Assembly (NCBI GenBank): GCA_003508835.1
Contig: PUFA01000007.1
Span: forward strand, 21,475,001-21,539,000
Origin: Eonycteris spelaea
Taxonomy: Eukaryota; Chordata; Mammalia; Chiroptera; Pteropodidae
Reading direction: 5' to 3'
DNA length: 64,000 bases
In this document: positions 35,241-46,320 of the stretch, in pieces
Numbering within the stretch: the stretch's first letter is position 1
Layout of the letters: the number at the start of each line of letters is the position of its first letter
The notes under the pieces: model-generated
Told to the model about the DNA's origin: nothing
Seen by the model: the letters and a program-made list of their open reading frames with translations, nothing else
The model's database searches: none
Position numbers and translations under genes: made by a program

Positions 35241-36669
35241 CAGTCATATGGGGGAGACAGGTATAAAAATAAATTACATGATGTGAAAACAAAGTTCTTA
35301 CTTCTGAGCCTTCTCCTCTACTTCAGGGTCCAGGCAGCAGCCCCTCCATCTGCCTGAAGATCAGGGCCCAAAGCCCTTGCCCTGTCTGCTGAGGTCACCC
35401 TTGGGGTCTGGCCCTGATGGCGGGGAGACCTCTGGGCCCGCCCGGGCTGGGGGCAGTGGGCAGAGTCCAAACCAGGCCACAGAAACCCTTGATTTTCCCC
35501 CCCTGAGAGCAGGCCCCACATCAAAGCCAATCTCAGAGGGGTGAGTCCTCGAGATAAATGGAAGATTAAAGAAGGCAAGGTCTCCACAGCCCACAGGGAG
35601 AGGCAGCCGGCAGGCGACCACAGAGGGAGGCCCTGACACAGCACTAGTAGCAGCCATCTTGGGGGGCGAGATGAGAAGGGGGCCCAACCCGGGCAAGTGG
35701 AGCCAGTGGCGAGGGTGGCAGGGGGACCATACCTTAGCCTGGGCCTGGTCCCTCATTATTACACTTAAGCCTGTCCCTCTAATCCATGCCTACTTAACCC
35801 TTTCGCAGCCAGGCAGCCACAGGGAGGCTCATCAGAGGAACCCCTGGGTCTCTCTTCAAGAGAATTTGTTTGGTCATTGGGTTCAGTCATTGGGGTTTGC
35901 ATCCTTCAGCGAGGGAGCCTGTAATGAGGACCTACTGGCCCCAGCCTTCCTCCCCAGGGAAGGTCTGTAATTAGTGCAGAAGGCGAGGCTGGGGAAGCTC
36001 AGACAATGTCATTTGAACCAGGATGACACAGGACTCAATTGCTAGTCTGCACATTTTTTTTTTTTCTGGTGCCATTTCATATATAAAACTCTGGCAAGCT
36101 TAACCCTTTTTTGGCTGGGCCCTGATGCTGGGGTTTCAGCTTAGGTACCATCCATTCCTATGCCTAATGGGTGCTATCCTCGCCTCGCCCCCCCCCCCAC
36201 ACACACCAATTCAGATGAGCCATGGTTTCCAACTTCTCTAACATCCAAAAAGCCATCCAAGATCGATCACCCAACAATCCTTCACAGAGTGTCACCAGAT
36301 GCTAAGCACCAAGAGGAGGGGACCCAGAAGAAAATCTCCCATTTTGCCATCAAGGAGATTTCTATCCTCTGAGCAGTGGAGGAATGCACACTAGAAACAG
36401 GTGACAAGCAGTGCAGAACAGGGTAGAATCAGAGGGCGAGGAAGGCCACATGGAGAAAGAGTAGATGCGACAGGCTCATGGACTCTGTGAATAAATACTG
36501 AGCGAGCGCCATCTTCCAGGATCACAGCATTTCTGCCATCGGGATCTGAGGGCTGAACTCACAGGGCGAAGGGAGGCAGTCAAAGCCTCAGCAGCTCTGA
36601 GCCAGCCCCAGGACGAGACAGATGTCAGAGTCTATGGGGACAGGCAGGGGTTATGGCTTCCTTCCCCAT
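35241..36669. other. intergenic, mostly unique
   Basis: No gene recognised. The part 35330-35740 is GC-moderate with chance open frames on both strands. Confidence 0.4.
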
Positions 36670-36865
36670 ACCCCGAAAGCACTCATTCTGAATCCTCGAA
36701 CTTCAGTTTATCTCACATAGACCTGTCTGATTACAGATCTGGTACCCCACCAGACTTCAAGCAACCTGAGAGCTTTGTCTATTCACCTCTGGTCTCAGGT
36801 GCCTAAGCACCGAGTCTGGCACTCAGGAGGTGCTCAATAAATGCTCGTTGAGTAAATGATTAGGC
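36670..36865 (+). repeat. L2 3' end
   Basis: CCAGACTTCAAGCAACCTGA and GGAGGTGCTCAATAAATGCT. Confidence 0.65.
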
Positions 36866-36959
36866 TTGGGTGAAAGGGTGGAGGGTGGGGAAGAAGCTAC
36901 CTCTACAGCCTTTCCCAGAAGTGATGCCAATCGTGGCCTCACTGCCCCTGTAAATCATA

Positions 36960-37569
36960 TCACAATCTCCCTAACATATAAAGATCTTCTAGAAATTAAC
37001 AAGACAAGACCATCCACCAATTTTAAAAAGGTCAAAGAATATGAAGACTCTACAGAAAAGGAAACATAAATTGCTCTAGGACATCTAAAAAGAATCTCAG
37101 CCTCACTAATAATAATAGAAAAGCACACTGTAAACCATTTAAAAGTTTGATAACACCCTCTGTTTGAGAAACTGTGGAGAAACTGGCAATGTCATATATA
37201 TTGCTGGTAGGGGTGTAAATTGATACACAACAATTGACAATATCTATCAACATTACAAATTCACATTCTCTTTGACCCAGCACTCCCACTTCTGAGACTG
37301 TATCCTACAGATATTCAGTGCTTGAGCACCCTATCATTATAGCTTTGTCATGTTGTTTGTTATAGCAAAAATTGGAAGTAATCCAAATATCCATCACCTG
37401 GGGACCGGTAAATAAATTACGGTACAGTCATACAATGGGTAGCTATGCACCAATGAAAAAAAGGAGGAGGAAGTTCTCTATGTACTAATGAGAAGATCTC
37501 CAAAACAGATAAAGAGGAAGGAGGATATAGAACAGTGTGTATAATATGATCCTTTTCAGTTAAAAAAAA

Positions 37570-37600
<31 letters not shown>

Positions 37601-37800
37601 AATATATATGCATACACACACATCCATAGAAGGATGCACAAGAAAATAATAAAATCATTTCTATGTTGGTTGAAGGGTGGGAATTTGGTGGTTAGGATAT
37701 AGAACGTAGAGATGGGAGGATAACTTTCCATTGTATTCCATTTTTATTTTTTTGAGTCATGTGATGCATTATCTATTCAAGAACTTTTTTTTTCTTAAAA
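36960..37800 (+). mobile_element. L1 fragment: ORF2 end and 3' UTR
   Basis: TCTCAGCCTCACTAATAATA, GGTAGGGGTGTAAATTGATA, TCTTTGACCCAGCACTCCCA and AACAGTGTGTATAATATGAT follow the L1 3' order. A (GA)n run sits inside at 37571-37601. Confidence 0.8.
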
Positions 37801-37984
37801 AAAGCCCCTCTGCCTAGATATTAAGGGTTCTAGACTTCTTCCCAAGTTGCTGGGTAGAGAGGATTCCGTCCCTGCTGACCACCTCTCCCTCACTTTCCCT
37901 TCCCAGTCCCTGCTAGGTTTTCCTAAGGCTTTGGGTCCCAGTAAATGGTGGCTGTCATCCCAACTCCTACCTTATAAACATAGA

Positions 37985-38160
37985 CTATGAAGTCAGACTA
38001 AGTCACTATGTGACCTTGGGCAAGTGACTTCACCTCTCTGAGCCTCAGGAAAACCATAATCATGGTATCTGCCTCCAAGGATTGCGGTGAGGCTTACATG
38101 AGAAAACGCAAAAGAAGTGTTTAGCGTAGATCCTGGGACATAACAAATGTTATCATATAA
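37985..38160 (+). repeat. MIR
   Basis: TATGTGACCTTGGGCAAGTG and CCTCTCTGAGCCTCAGGAAA. Confidence 0.85.
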
Positions 38161-39214
38161 ATGTATCAGACTCGCACTTCATATTCTTCGCCAACATTTT
38201 TATTGGACTGTTGGTCTTTGTTTTATTGATTCATAGGCGCTCTTTATAGATTCAGAAGATTGAGATTGTCACTGCGAACTTGCGGAGGAGCACTGAAGGG
38301 CAACCGGGCCACGGTAAATGGCAGTTTGTGAAAATCATTATTTCTATGATTATTTCTCCTCCAGGCCATGCAGGCTGGCGTCTGAAGGCATCCCACACTG
38401 GAGAGCCCGGGCTTATCTGGACAGTCCCAAGGAATGGAGTCCTTTTGCATTGGCTCTGTGTTACTGTGCCTCTCTGCCAGCGCCCCCTGGGTTGTCAGAG
38501 ACTGTCATTCTCCACTGTAGCTCTCCGAATAACAACACCCCCTTCCATTCTAGTTGCGATTCATTCTTTGTGCCTTCCCCAGGGGTCCCTGGGTTTGTGC
38601 CAGCCCCTGTAAGGAATCAATTCCCTAACAGGAAGGTGTAGGTCCTACACTGGGAACCCCTAAGTCTCCATTCCGGGGTCTCCCTCGGGGAGACAGACAC
38701 TGGGTGGGCAGATCCCAAGGGTACAGCAAGGGGTTGGACCACAAAATTTACACCATTGGGGCCCCTCGTTCTGATCTTTAAAACCTTTCTTGCCATAGAG
38801 CTGAGGACGAATGTGGCTCCCCTGGGCCCTCATCCATTCGTTTTCTCCAGGGAATCGGTCTGCCCTTCAGTTCTGGTAGCTCCAGAAACATTCCTTGGAG
38901 CATCTGGAATATATATTTACTTTAACTGGTGATTGCCAAGGCCAGCTCTGCTGCTTTTCTGTTTATTCGGCTTAGACCCAGGGGCTGGGGCTGCTCCTTG
39001 AGGATGGAGGATGCTCAGGGGCCCCAGAGTCCCCTCTTTATACATGACATAGGATGGGAGCCTCTCCACCTGGATCTGCTCCTCAAGGAGGGAAGTCTGG
39101 ATGAGGGCAGGTGAGAGTTAAAGGCTTAGCCTCCAAAGGCCCCAGGCTCCTCCTCACTCCTCAGAAAGCCCCTCGATTACTGTACAACATGCCCACTCCT
39201 AGAATCTGGTGTAG
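38161..39214. other. intergenic, mostly unique
   Basis: No gene seen. A weak CTCF-like motif lies at 38480-38493. Confidence 0.4.
38480..38493 (-). promoter_or_regulatory. weaker CTCF-like motif
   Basis: The minus strand carries the central AGGGGGCGC of the CTCF motif, with only the inner two of the five flanking bases matching. It is a weaker candidate than the one in the upstream CpG block. Confidence 0.2.
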
Positions 39215-39310
39215 TGGAAAGATTAGGTCAAACAGACCCACGATCAAATTCCCAATTCTCTTGCCTAATAGCTGCGTGACCTTGGACAAATCACATAAAC
39301 TCTCTGAGCC
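39215..39310 (+). repeat. MIR fragment
   Basis: TAATAGCTGCGTGACCTTGG and CATAAACTCTCTGAGCCTTA. Confidence 0.75.
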
Positions 39311-41525
39311 TTATAAAAGTAAAAATATTTTTGTATTTGCACCTCGTTTCACTTTAGGGTGTATTAAAGGTATTAGAGAGACCTTACAGACAATGGAATT
39401 AGATGTTGTTTAATAGAGGAAAAATAATATGGAAAAAGGAAATAAATACCTAACATGAAGCCAGGGATGCAGTTAATTTGTGAAATGCATCCCCATTAGA
39501 TCCTGTTGCAAGAGGTGGGCCCCAGCAAATTCAACTCTGAGCTTCCTGATAGGTCAAGTAAAGAAGGAAATGCAGTGAGCTACAAACTCCAGAGCATCCA
39601 TTATATTAAAAATAGACCCACCACTCAGAAGTAGCCAGCTTTTATAAGACATGAAGTCAAAGAAACATTTCGCCCCTGGACCTTCTAAAAGGGGCAAGTT
39701 GGGAAAGAGACAATGTGTGTGTGGTGAGGATGACACTATCTCCCAGAGCCTTTGTGTATTTGAAATAAAGTCAAATGCCTAACCGTGACTCTCAGAGTGT
39801 TCAGCACATGGTAGGGACATAATAGGTGCCTACTCCCTTTCTTCCTCCTACTTCCTACGTCTTCTCTCAGGTACGAAGTGTCTGTGAGGTCTGCCATGTG
39901 TACGAACAGTCAGCTTTTCAATCATTCAGCAAATACTTATTAAACATCTATGGACCAGGTCCTGGGTGAGGCAAACATGGGAATCACCTTAAACCTAGTT
40001 AACATCTTCCCTGCTGTTCCCCGATCTTCAGCTTCAGAAGCTCTCTCCCACCCCTGCCACCCACCCTTTTGGGTCTCAGGGCTCTGCCTTCTCCCCAGCA
40101 GGCCTATAAACCCCAGGGAACCCTGCTCCTGTGGCTTCTCTCTCATTCCCCACATAGCTTCAGGCTGCTCCCTCCGACCACCACATTCATGGAGCTTAGC
40201 CACGTGCAAAAGCACAATTAATATTCCGCTCAGTCTCCCCCAGCCCTGCTGCCTATTGGAAGAAGATGGAAACCAGATTTGCAGCCGCACGCTCTGGCAT
40301 GGACGTGCACGGAGGGTGGGCCCGCTCCCAGCAGAGAGCTGGCATGTTGTCCTCCAGAGGCTCTCACACGTGCACGAATGACAGAAGCCCCGCATGCAGG
40401 CCCACACCTCCAGACACAGGATCGCCCACCCGAATGGTGTGTGCACGCACCGTTTGCACCATCGTAGGCTGTACACTCAGCTCCTGGCCGATCAATGACC
40501 AGAGAACACGTGCACATCTCACACACAAGACCCACATTTGTTTTCTGGGCGGTGAGAGATAATCATCGCGGTTCAGAGCTGCTAGGATGGAATTTGAGAG
40601 ACGATCCTGTCCAAAACCTTCGTTTTACTGGGAAGACTCTGAGGCCCTGGCTTAACGTTGACTGTTATCAGTCCCCACTGGAACTGAACTGTGTCTGGTT
40701 ACATTTTAACAAAGCCTTGGATTTAAATACCTGAGGCTGCCTCTCTGCTTCCTGGTGAGGAACGACTTCGGCTGCACCAGACTGGAGGTTTGGTAAACTG
40801 AGGCACAGGACGAGAGACTGGGGAAAGACTTGGCAAACCAGTAGATCATAGGCAGAGTTACGCCTCTGACTTTCCAGTCCCCTGCCCTTCCTCTTAGTTC
40901 CATATTTCGAGCTCTGCCAGCCCTGGTAGGGCAGGATTTTCAGGATAGTGTCCCCAACATCATGAGGACTCACCGAGGCAAGAGGAAAGGCTGGCTTTGT
41001 TGATTTCTCTACCTTGACTTTACACATAGGGAGCCAGGGGGAGGGAAAGCTGTATGCCTGAGTGTACGTCTTCGGGGTTGGAGTCGGCAGCCTAGGCTAT
41101 AGAGGCATCTGGAAGCAAGCAGTGTTGGCACAGGTGGTTTGAGGTAGAAGAAAGAAGGGTGAGTTCAGAGCAGGACTGAGAGCAAAGCAGGAAGCGGGTG
41201 GAGCTGCTCCCCAGGCGGCAGGCGGACAGAGGGCCAAGGGGCGGGCCCGCCTCCAGTCCAAGGATGGGACAGCAGAGAAGAAATTCAGGGAAAGAGAAGC
41301 TAAAATAATTACCAGGAAAAGGAGCTGGAAGGGAGGCGAGTGTTTTCTTAGTTCTTAAGGAACTTCGGTCTTCAGAGAATTTAAAAGGGAAAAAAAAATA
41401 TCTATCTTTAAAGCCTTTCTTCAAGGCAAGGTGGCTGGTGATTCACTAGCTGCTGAGGAAGGCCTTAAAAGGCCCGCCCCTCGGCTCCTGCTTCTCCCTG
41501 GTGAGCAAACCCAGGTCATCTGGGG
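39311..41525. other. intergenic, mostly unique
   Basis: No gene seen. An L2-like scrap (CATTCAGCAAATACTTATTA) is near 39923. Open frames around 39940-40560 on both strands show no known motif. Confidence 0.4.
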
Positions 41526-41529
41526 TGAG

Positions 41530-42085
41530 TGGAAAGGACTCAGGGTGAGGAGACTGGAGGCCCAGATTTCAGTGTTATCTCTGCCCCATAGAAGCTGGGC
41601 AAGCTAAGGCAAGCCTCCTATGGCCCTGGGCCTTGGTTTCCTGTGAGATAAGGAGTGGGAAGTCATAAAAACTCTCTGAGCCTTGCTTTTCTCATCTGCA
41701 TATTGGGGACCACCATAATATTATTGGTGTGTATGAGGGTGGGGGGCTTGGCTGGGGACCGCCACACTTTGACACCCCTGGATAGTCACTGCCTTTCATA
41801 CACACCAATAATATCACATTTCATTGAATCTAATATGTTGTCAATTGTGTGATACACAGTTATTTAATGTACATTAAGAAGGAAAGAACATTGTCCATTC
41901 AACTATAACATAGCATTGATTATAAGACATATTCTGATTTTGGAGATGTTAAAATGTATATCAGAATCAGTGAATATGATACTTATTTCACAAGCGTCTT
42001 CCAATAATTAAACAAGATAATATAAATGAAGTATTTAGTGCCTGGCACAAAGCAAGTACTCGATAAATGTCGGGTATTTTTATGG
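41530..42085 (+). repeat. MIR fragments with a 280-bp interruption
   Basis: MIR core pieces occur at about 41585-41710 (GGGCCTTGGTTTCCTGTGAG; CTCTGAGCCTTGCTTTTCTC) and the MIR tail resumes at about 41995-42085 (TTTAGTGCCTGGCACAAAGC). The gap holds a perfect 19-base inverted repeat and an AT-rich part that may be a decayed DNA transposon. Confidence 0.6.
41718..41814. repeat. perfect 19-bp inverted repeat with 59-base loop
   Basis: ATATTATTGGTGTGTATGA at 41718-41736 is exactly the reverse complement of 41796-41814. The loop is GC-richer than the arms. Confidence 0.95.
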
Positions 42086-42234
42086 TTTGGGGTGGAGCAG
42101 GGAAGGAACCATAGGCCAAGGTGTTAGAGAAGTGTGAGAGCCAAGGTCTGAAGCCCACCCCAACCCTCCTGTTAGGGAGCCACCCCAGGGACTTTGCATC
42201 TAGCCCCAGTGGGGGGCACAGGGAGAGTAGCCAT

Positions 42235-42257
42235 ACAGCCCAATTTAGGGAGCCACA
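42235..42257 (+). repeat. 23-bp exact repeat, copy A
   Basis: Core GCCCAATTTAGGGAGCCACA; identical to 42748-42770. It sits in non-repetitive sequence. Confidence 0.95.
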
Positions 42258-42604
42258 AGAGAACAAAGGGCTCCATCTGTGCCCCGGAAGTCAGCCTAAT
42301 CTCCAGGATGAATATGTTTTCATTTCTCAGAAGTTCCTGTTAGAGTGTGCCAAAGCCTTTTTCCCTTTACAAGCCAGGCAAACAAGGCAGGTTTACTTTG
42401 GGTGACCTTCTCATCACCACCACCAGGGCCTGCCTGTTGAATGTAAACACCCACCCATGCATCCTCCTGGAGGCTCCAGGCAGGAGCCTGGAAAATGAGG
42501 ATGCCAGGCCTCCTAAGGAGGCAGGTCCTGGACCTCACCCCCTCACCCACTTCCTGCCAGGCCCTGTCCTGGTAAGGGCACATTTGGCAGGCCCTTGGAG
42601 AGAA

Positions 42605-42675
42605 CAGGACTGCATAGGTCATTAACCCTCTCTCGTTTTATAGATGTGACAGCTGAGGCCTAGAGAAAGGCAGTG
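42605..42675 (-). repeat. MIR fragment
   Basis: GTTTTATAGATGTGACAGCT and GAGGCCTAGAGAAAGGCAGT. Confidence 0.6.
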
Positions 42676-42711
42676 ACTATCCAGGGGTGTCAAAGTGTGG
42701 CAGTCTCAGCC

Positions 42712-42800
42712 AAGTCTCTCTCTCTCTCTCTCACACACACACCACACACAGCCCAATTTAGGGAGCCACACACATACACACATGCACGTGCACGCCCACA
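42712..42800. repeat. compound (TC)n(CA)n microsatellite with an insert
   Basis: TC repeats run into CA repeats, are interrupted by the 23-bp copied segment, then CA-rich sequence resumes. Confidence 0.9.
42748..42770 (+). repeat. 23-bp exact repeat, copy B, inside a CA microsatellite
   Basis: The same 23 bases as 42235-42257 interrupt a TC/CA microsatellite, with ACA shared at both edges. Confidence 0.95.
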
Positions 42801-43411
42801 ACTCATACACCATCCCTGCTCACAGTTCAACCTGACAGGAGACTCTCTCTCCACCTGACCTTCAGTGTCTGGGAGAGCAGGAAGCTTATCTGTGTCTGTT
42901 CACTCCTGTGCGTCACTGCCTGGGTTGGGATGTCTATGCATTTCACTTCACAGCTGAAGCAGCTGCTGCTGGAGAGCAACAACCAGATGTTTCTAAGTCC
43001 CTAACAGGAGTAGCCACAGTCTGTGCTTTTCTTGACCTACAGCCTTTGGGGGTGTTTGCAGAACCAATCTTGGCCTCCTTCTCTTGCTCTTCAGGAACAG
43101 AGAAGGGGCCTGAAAGGGGCTGGGTTGTGGGACCAGGCTCAGCATGGCAGGAGGGAGCAGACCCTCCCTGTTGAATTAGAAGCCAGACCTAATTTCAGCT
43201 ATCTAATTTCCTCTCCCGGTAGAGATGATATAGGAGGGATGAGCTGCTACAGAAGGCTTCAGGTGGGCCTTCTAATCTGAACTGGCGCAATTCTTTTTGG
43301 TACTTAAATAGAATAGAGCATCAAGCCTCGGTATGACCATAACTATGGGGTTTGTGCAGGGCATTGGGGTTTTACATTCATCATCTCATTCTCATGCCCC
43401 TCCTAGTCTTT

Positions 43412-43492
43412 TTCTCTGTCTCTCTCTCTCTGTCTCTCTCTCTGTCTCTCTCTCCGTCTCTCTCTGTCTCTCTCTCTCTCTCTCTCTCCCTA
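43412..43492. repeat. (TCTCTG)/(TC)n repeat
   Basis: About 80 bases of TC with regularly spaced TGTC interruptions. Confidence 0.9.
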
Positions 43493-43499
43493 CTTTCTC

Positions 43500-43815
43500 T
43501 CTACCTAGAATGCTGTCCCTACATTATACCCCAAAGCGATTCCAGTTCATGATTCAAGTCTTAGCTTGTACATCTTGTCTTCAGAGAGGAATTCCTTACC
43601 CACTCAGTCATGTTACACGATTCTATTTCCTCCATAGTCCTTACCACTATCTGAAATCATCTTAATTTTTTTTTTTTTTTTACCCAGGCTCTCCTCATTC
43701 ACTCTGGAACATACCTTCTTAATCACCACTGTGTCTCCAGTGTCTGGTGCTCAGTAATACCTGGTGCTAGGGACATAGATGCTCAATAATACTTGTAGAA
43801 TATGTGAATAAATCC
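43500..43815 (+). repeat. L2 3' end
   Basis: CCTAGAATGCTGTCCCTACA, GATTCAAGTCTTAGCTTGTA and TGTCTCCAGTGTCTGGTGCT in L2 order. Confidence 0.75.
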
Positions 43816-45559
43816 TCTGCCGTTCTCATCTTTGCTGGAGACTTTGCCATACCCTCATCCCAGAAAACCAGTGACCACGCTTCCTACTCCATGCCGGACT
43901 CTGCACTGCCCACTTCCTCTTCCCTCCTGCTCCCCACCCCTTCATCCTCAGGATTTTTCTTGGAAGATCCTGCCTCTCAGACTCCACAGGAGGTGCTGGA
44001 ACCAGAATGTCTCCCCAGGATTATTTTCAATGGTTTCCTGGGGTGTTCACCTGGGTAAGAATCAGGAAAGAGAGGACACTCTAATCCTATTTATCTAAAA
44101 CTGTATAATCTTCCCCAATCACTTAAATAGTGCCTGTGTCTCTAATTACAGAGCAGGCTGGGAGGAACACAGGCACAATTTCTAGCCAACCTCAGGCAGA
44201 CGGGCACTTTTGTTCCTTCTGGGGACTTGTAGGGACTCCAGCTCAGGAGTCAGGACTCCAGACACCTGCTGACACAGCTCACCCACCACAGACTGGTTTG
44301 TTCACCCAGCCAGAGACCACTACCCTTCCCAGAAAGGGATCAGCCACCTTCTCAGTGTTCAAATGTCCCCCGGTTGACCAGATGTGACACATTTCAGAAA
44401 AACAGCCATGGTCTCAGCACCCTAATTCTATCCACCACTGTTTTTAGAGTAAACTGATTTCTTTTGGGCCCAGCCTAACTTCTCAGAGTTGCATTGCTGG
44501 TAAACTGTCCCCAAAGCCTGGGCTCCATTCCCAGTTTCTCAGGAACAAACTCTCCAGGAAGCCTGGGAACTAACAGTCATGTGACAGCCTGGAGCATCCG
44601 AACTTCATTCTCCAGAACTATGTCAACTGGGTCAGGAGATGGGGGAAAGCCACATACCTGCTTGCCCGCCCACCGCAGGCAAGCAAACCGTTGCTATCTC
44701 AGCCTCACTGTGTGCCCTTCTCCTGCCCTGGCACTGAGACAGCTATTTCAGTGACATCTCTGGCTTAGCTGCAATGACATCTCTGCTTCTTAAAGACCTT
44801 TTGGCTCCTGAGCTAATTAAAAGCCCCAGACAGCAAGGATACACTTAATCCTATTAATGACTTCTGACCAGGAAACAGTGTGCCCAGCCCTCTGAGGGAG
44901 TGCCTTTCTGAACCACTTCCATTTGTTCAGGTGCCTGATGATTGTTTATCAGCCCTTTCAAGAGATTAAGCTGTAATCTGGAGCAGGCCACTTAGGTAAT
45001 GGATCAGGGGGCCTGGGAGTGTCCCATGACCATGGAGCATATAGCCAACCAGCATCTTGGCTCATGCAAACTCCACGGCCACTGTTCTCCAACTTCCTGC
45101 TCTTAAGAGCCATTAGGGGGACTTGATAATTGATGAGAAGAGGGATCCTTGCCTCATCTCTGCTGTTCACCTGCCCGTTTCACACACAGGAAAGATGGAT
45201 ACAGTCCTAGCTCTGCAGGATCCTTGAGTCCAATTAGGGTCATAGAACCATGAGCAAACAATGACAATAGCACATTAGACTCACCCCAATGGAGATAACC
45301 ACACCGTGATCTGTGAGTGTATAGTGGTGATAACTGCTTCAACCTGGGGGCCAAAGAAGGCTTCCTGGTGGAGGAGACACGTGAAAATCTCCCCGTTGAG
45401 GTCCGCTCAGGGGCCTGTGAGATGGAATTCTCTGACTTTAGATTTGGTTCAAGCTCTAGTATAAAGCTGGAAGAACGGAAATAACTCAGCTGGCTCATGA
45501 ACTTATGAGAGAGGGGTTGGCAAAGCCTTACCAAGATGTGGAGATTCCAGCAACACAAT
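43816..45559. other. intergenic upstream of CREB3L1
   Basis: No gene seen. An L2-derived-looking part at 45170-45400 includes AAGGCTTCCTGGTGGAGGAG. Otherwise mostly unique. Confidence 0.4.
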
Positions 45560-45780
45560 TATTGGCTCCAGGACGAATTTGCTTCAAGCCCGTATCTTGA
45601 GTATGTAGAGAAAAGAGATTGGCAAAGACTAGCTTGTCTCTTTAAAAGAGGAGGGACAATTCTTCGGGCCACTCCCTCTTCTCATTAATATGAAACTATT
45701 GTGAATATTGATGTGGGGGCGTGGCGCCCCGGCCAGCTGGGCTAACCGCCAGGGGTTCCCAGTTTCACAGAGAGAAAAGT
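45560..45780 (+). promoter_or_regulatory. CREB3L1: CREB3L1 core promoter region (approximate)
   Basis: Sequence composition changes sharply here from AT-rich upstream DNA to the CpG-rich leader. An inverted CCAAT box (ATTGG) lies near 45562-45566 and a GGGGGCGTGGCG GC/KLF-type box at 45715-45726. No good TATA box is placed for the expected start, although ATTAATATGAAA occurs at 45684-45695. A CpG-island, TATA-poor promoter with dispersed starts is the likely type. Confidence 0.6.
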
Positions 45781-45924
45781 GACAGAAGCCGAGCAGAGGG
45801 AGACGCAGAGAGAGCAGAGCGCTCGGCCGCCACCCACTCTCGGGGAGCGCTCAGCTCCCCCACCCCGGGCTCCCACCCTGTCTGGGGGGCTCCTCAAGCC
45901 CTCAGCCCCACTCCCGGGCTCCCC

Positions 45925-45975
45925 ATGGAAGCCAGCTGTGTCCCCGGAGGAGCCGGAGGAGGAGGAGTCGGCTAA
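45925..45975 (+). other. upstream ORF 1 in CREB3L1 leader (16 codons)
   Basis: ATG at 45925 opens a frame reading MEASCVPGGAGGGGVG and stops at TAA 45973-45975. The start context has C at -3 and G at +4, so it is of moderate strength. It lies 238 bases before the CREB3L1 ATG. Whether it is translated depends on the true transcription start. A regulatory role is inferred, not shown. Confidence 0.5.
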
Positions 45976-46032
45976 ATGCCCGCGGTGTTCCCGGGGCTCC
46001 TGAGCCCAGCTCGCTGCGCGCAGCTGCCCTAA
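45976..46032 (+). other. upstream ORF 2 in CREB3L1 leader (18 codons)
   Basis: The ATG at 45976 abuts the stop codon of the first upstream ORF (TAAATG). The frame reads MPAVFPGLLSPARCAQLP and stops at TAA 46030-46032, 180 bases before the main ATG. Its start context is weak (T at -3, C at +4). The abutting stop/start could allow termination-reinitiation, but this is inference. Confidence 0.45.
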
Positions 46033-46212
46033 GGCCCTCGCGCCCCCTGCACCCCCTACCCCGCGTGCAGCCTCCGCCCGCCCTCCCCCGGGGCTTCGCC
46101 CCGGACCTGCCCCGCCCGCTTGCCAGTGCTCAGACAGGAGCTCTGGGCCTGGCGCGCCGCCGCCCTGGAGTAAGGGAAGCCCAGCCAAAGGGGGTCTCCG
46201 AAGCCAGCCGCG

Positions 46213-46314
46213 ATGGACGCCGTCTTAGAACCCTTCCCGGCCGACAGGCTGTTCCCCGGATCCAGCTTCCTGGACTTGGGGGATCTGAACGAGTCGGATT
46301 TCCTCAACAATGCG
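46213..46314 (+). CDS. CREB3L1: CREB3L1 (OASIS) coding exon 1, N-terminal 34 codons
   Basis: The frame opens at an ATG in a good context (G at -3, G at +4) and encodes [19 protein letters not shown], then [15 protein letters not shown], where it meets a GTAAGA donor after a complete GCG codon, so the intron is phase 0. I recognise this as the N-terminus of CREB3L1, a membrane-bound bZIP factor of the CREB3/ATF6-like class, normally about 519 residues. In the known family the N-terminal part is the acidic activation region facing the cytosol, followed by the bZIP, one ER membrane segment and a lumenal tail. Site-1 and site-2 proteases release the bZIP part under ER stress, and it drives secretory-pathway and collagen genes, notably in osteoblasts. 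Only the first 6-7 percent of the protein is here; bZIP and membrane segment are in exons beyond the window. No frameshift or missing residue is seen. Confidence 0.97.
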
Positions 46315-46320
46315 GTAAGA
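46315..46320 (+). other. CREB3L1: splice donor of CREB3L1 intron 1
   Basis: The coding frame ends in GCG and is followed directly by GTAAGA, a strong match to the GT(A/G)AG(T/A) donor. The next residues expected for the protein (HFPEHLD) are not encoded after this point or anywhere else in the window, which supports splicing here and an intron longer than 17.6 kb. Confidence 0.93.

Larger units (their letters stand above)
45770..46212 (+). other. CREB3L1: CREB3L1 5' UTR (start approximate)
   Basis: About 440 bases of GC- and CpG-rich sequence lead without interruption into the CREB3L1 start codon. There is no acceptor site immediately before the ATG, so the 5' UTR and first coding exon appear to be one exon. 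The transcription start cannot be read from sequence; the left edge is placed where the purine-rich GAGCAGAGGGAGACGCAGAG stretch begins. Two short upstream ORFs and GC boxes lie inside it. Confidence 0.7.
45715..46312. promoter_or_regulatory. CREB3L1: CpG island over CREB3L1 promoter, leader and exon 1
   Basis: By eye the stretch is strongly GC-rich with many CpG dinucleotides, including GCGCGC, CCGCCGCC and several GC boxes such as CCCCGCCCGC near 46106. Flanking DNA is CpG-poor. This is the usual arrangement for a broadly regulated mammalian promoter. A CTCF-like core (GCGCCCCCT, minus-strand AGGGGGCGC) is at 46040-46048. Confidence 0.8.

Noticed and set aside
45284..45303. ERSE-like element (CCAAT spaced from CCAC) upstream of CREB3L1
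   Set aside because: The spacing is 8 rather than 9 bases and the second half is CCACA rather than CCACG, so it does not meet the ER stress element consensus.
45721..45975. 84-codon open frame through the CREB3L1 leader
   Set aside because: It has no ATG at its left end; the only ATG in frame gives the 16-codon upstream ORF already listed.
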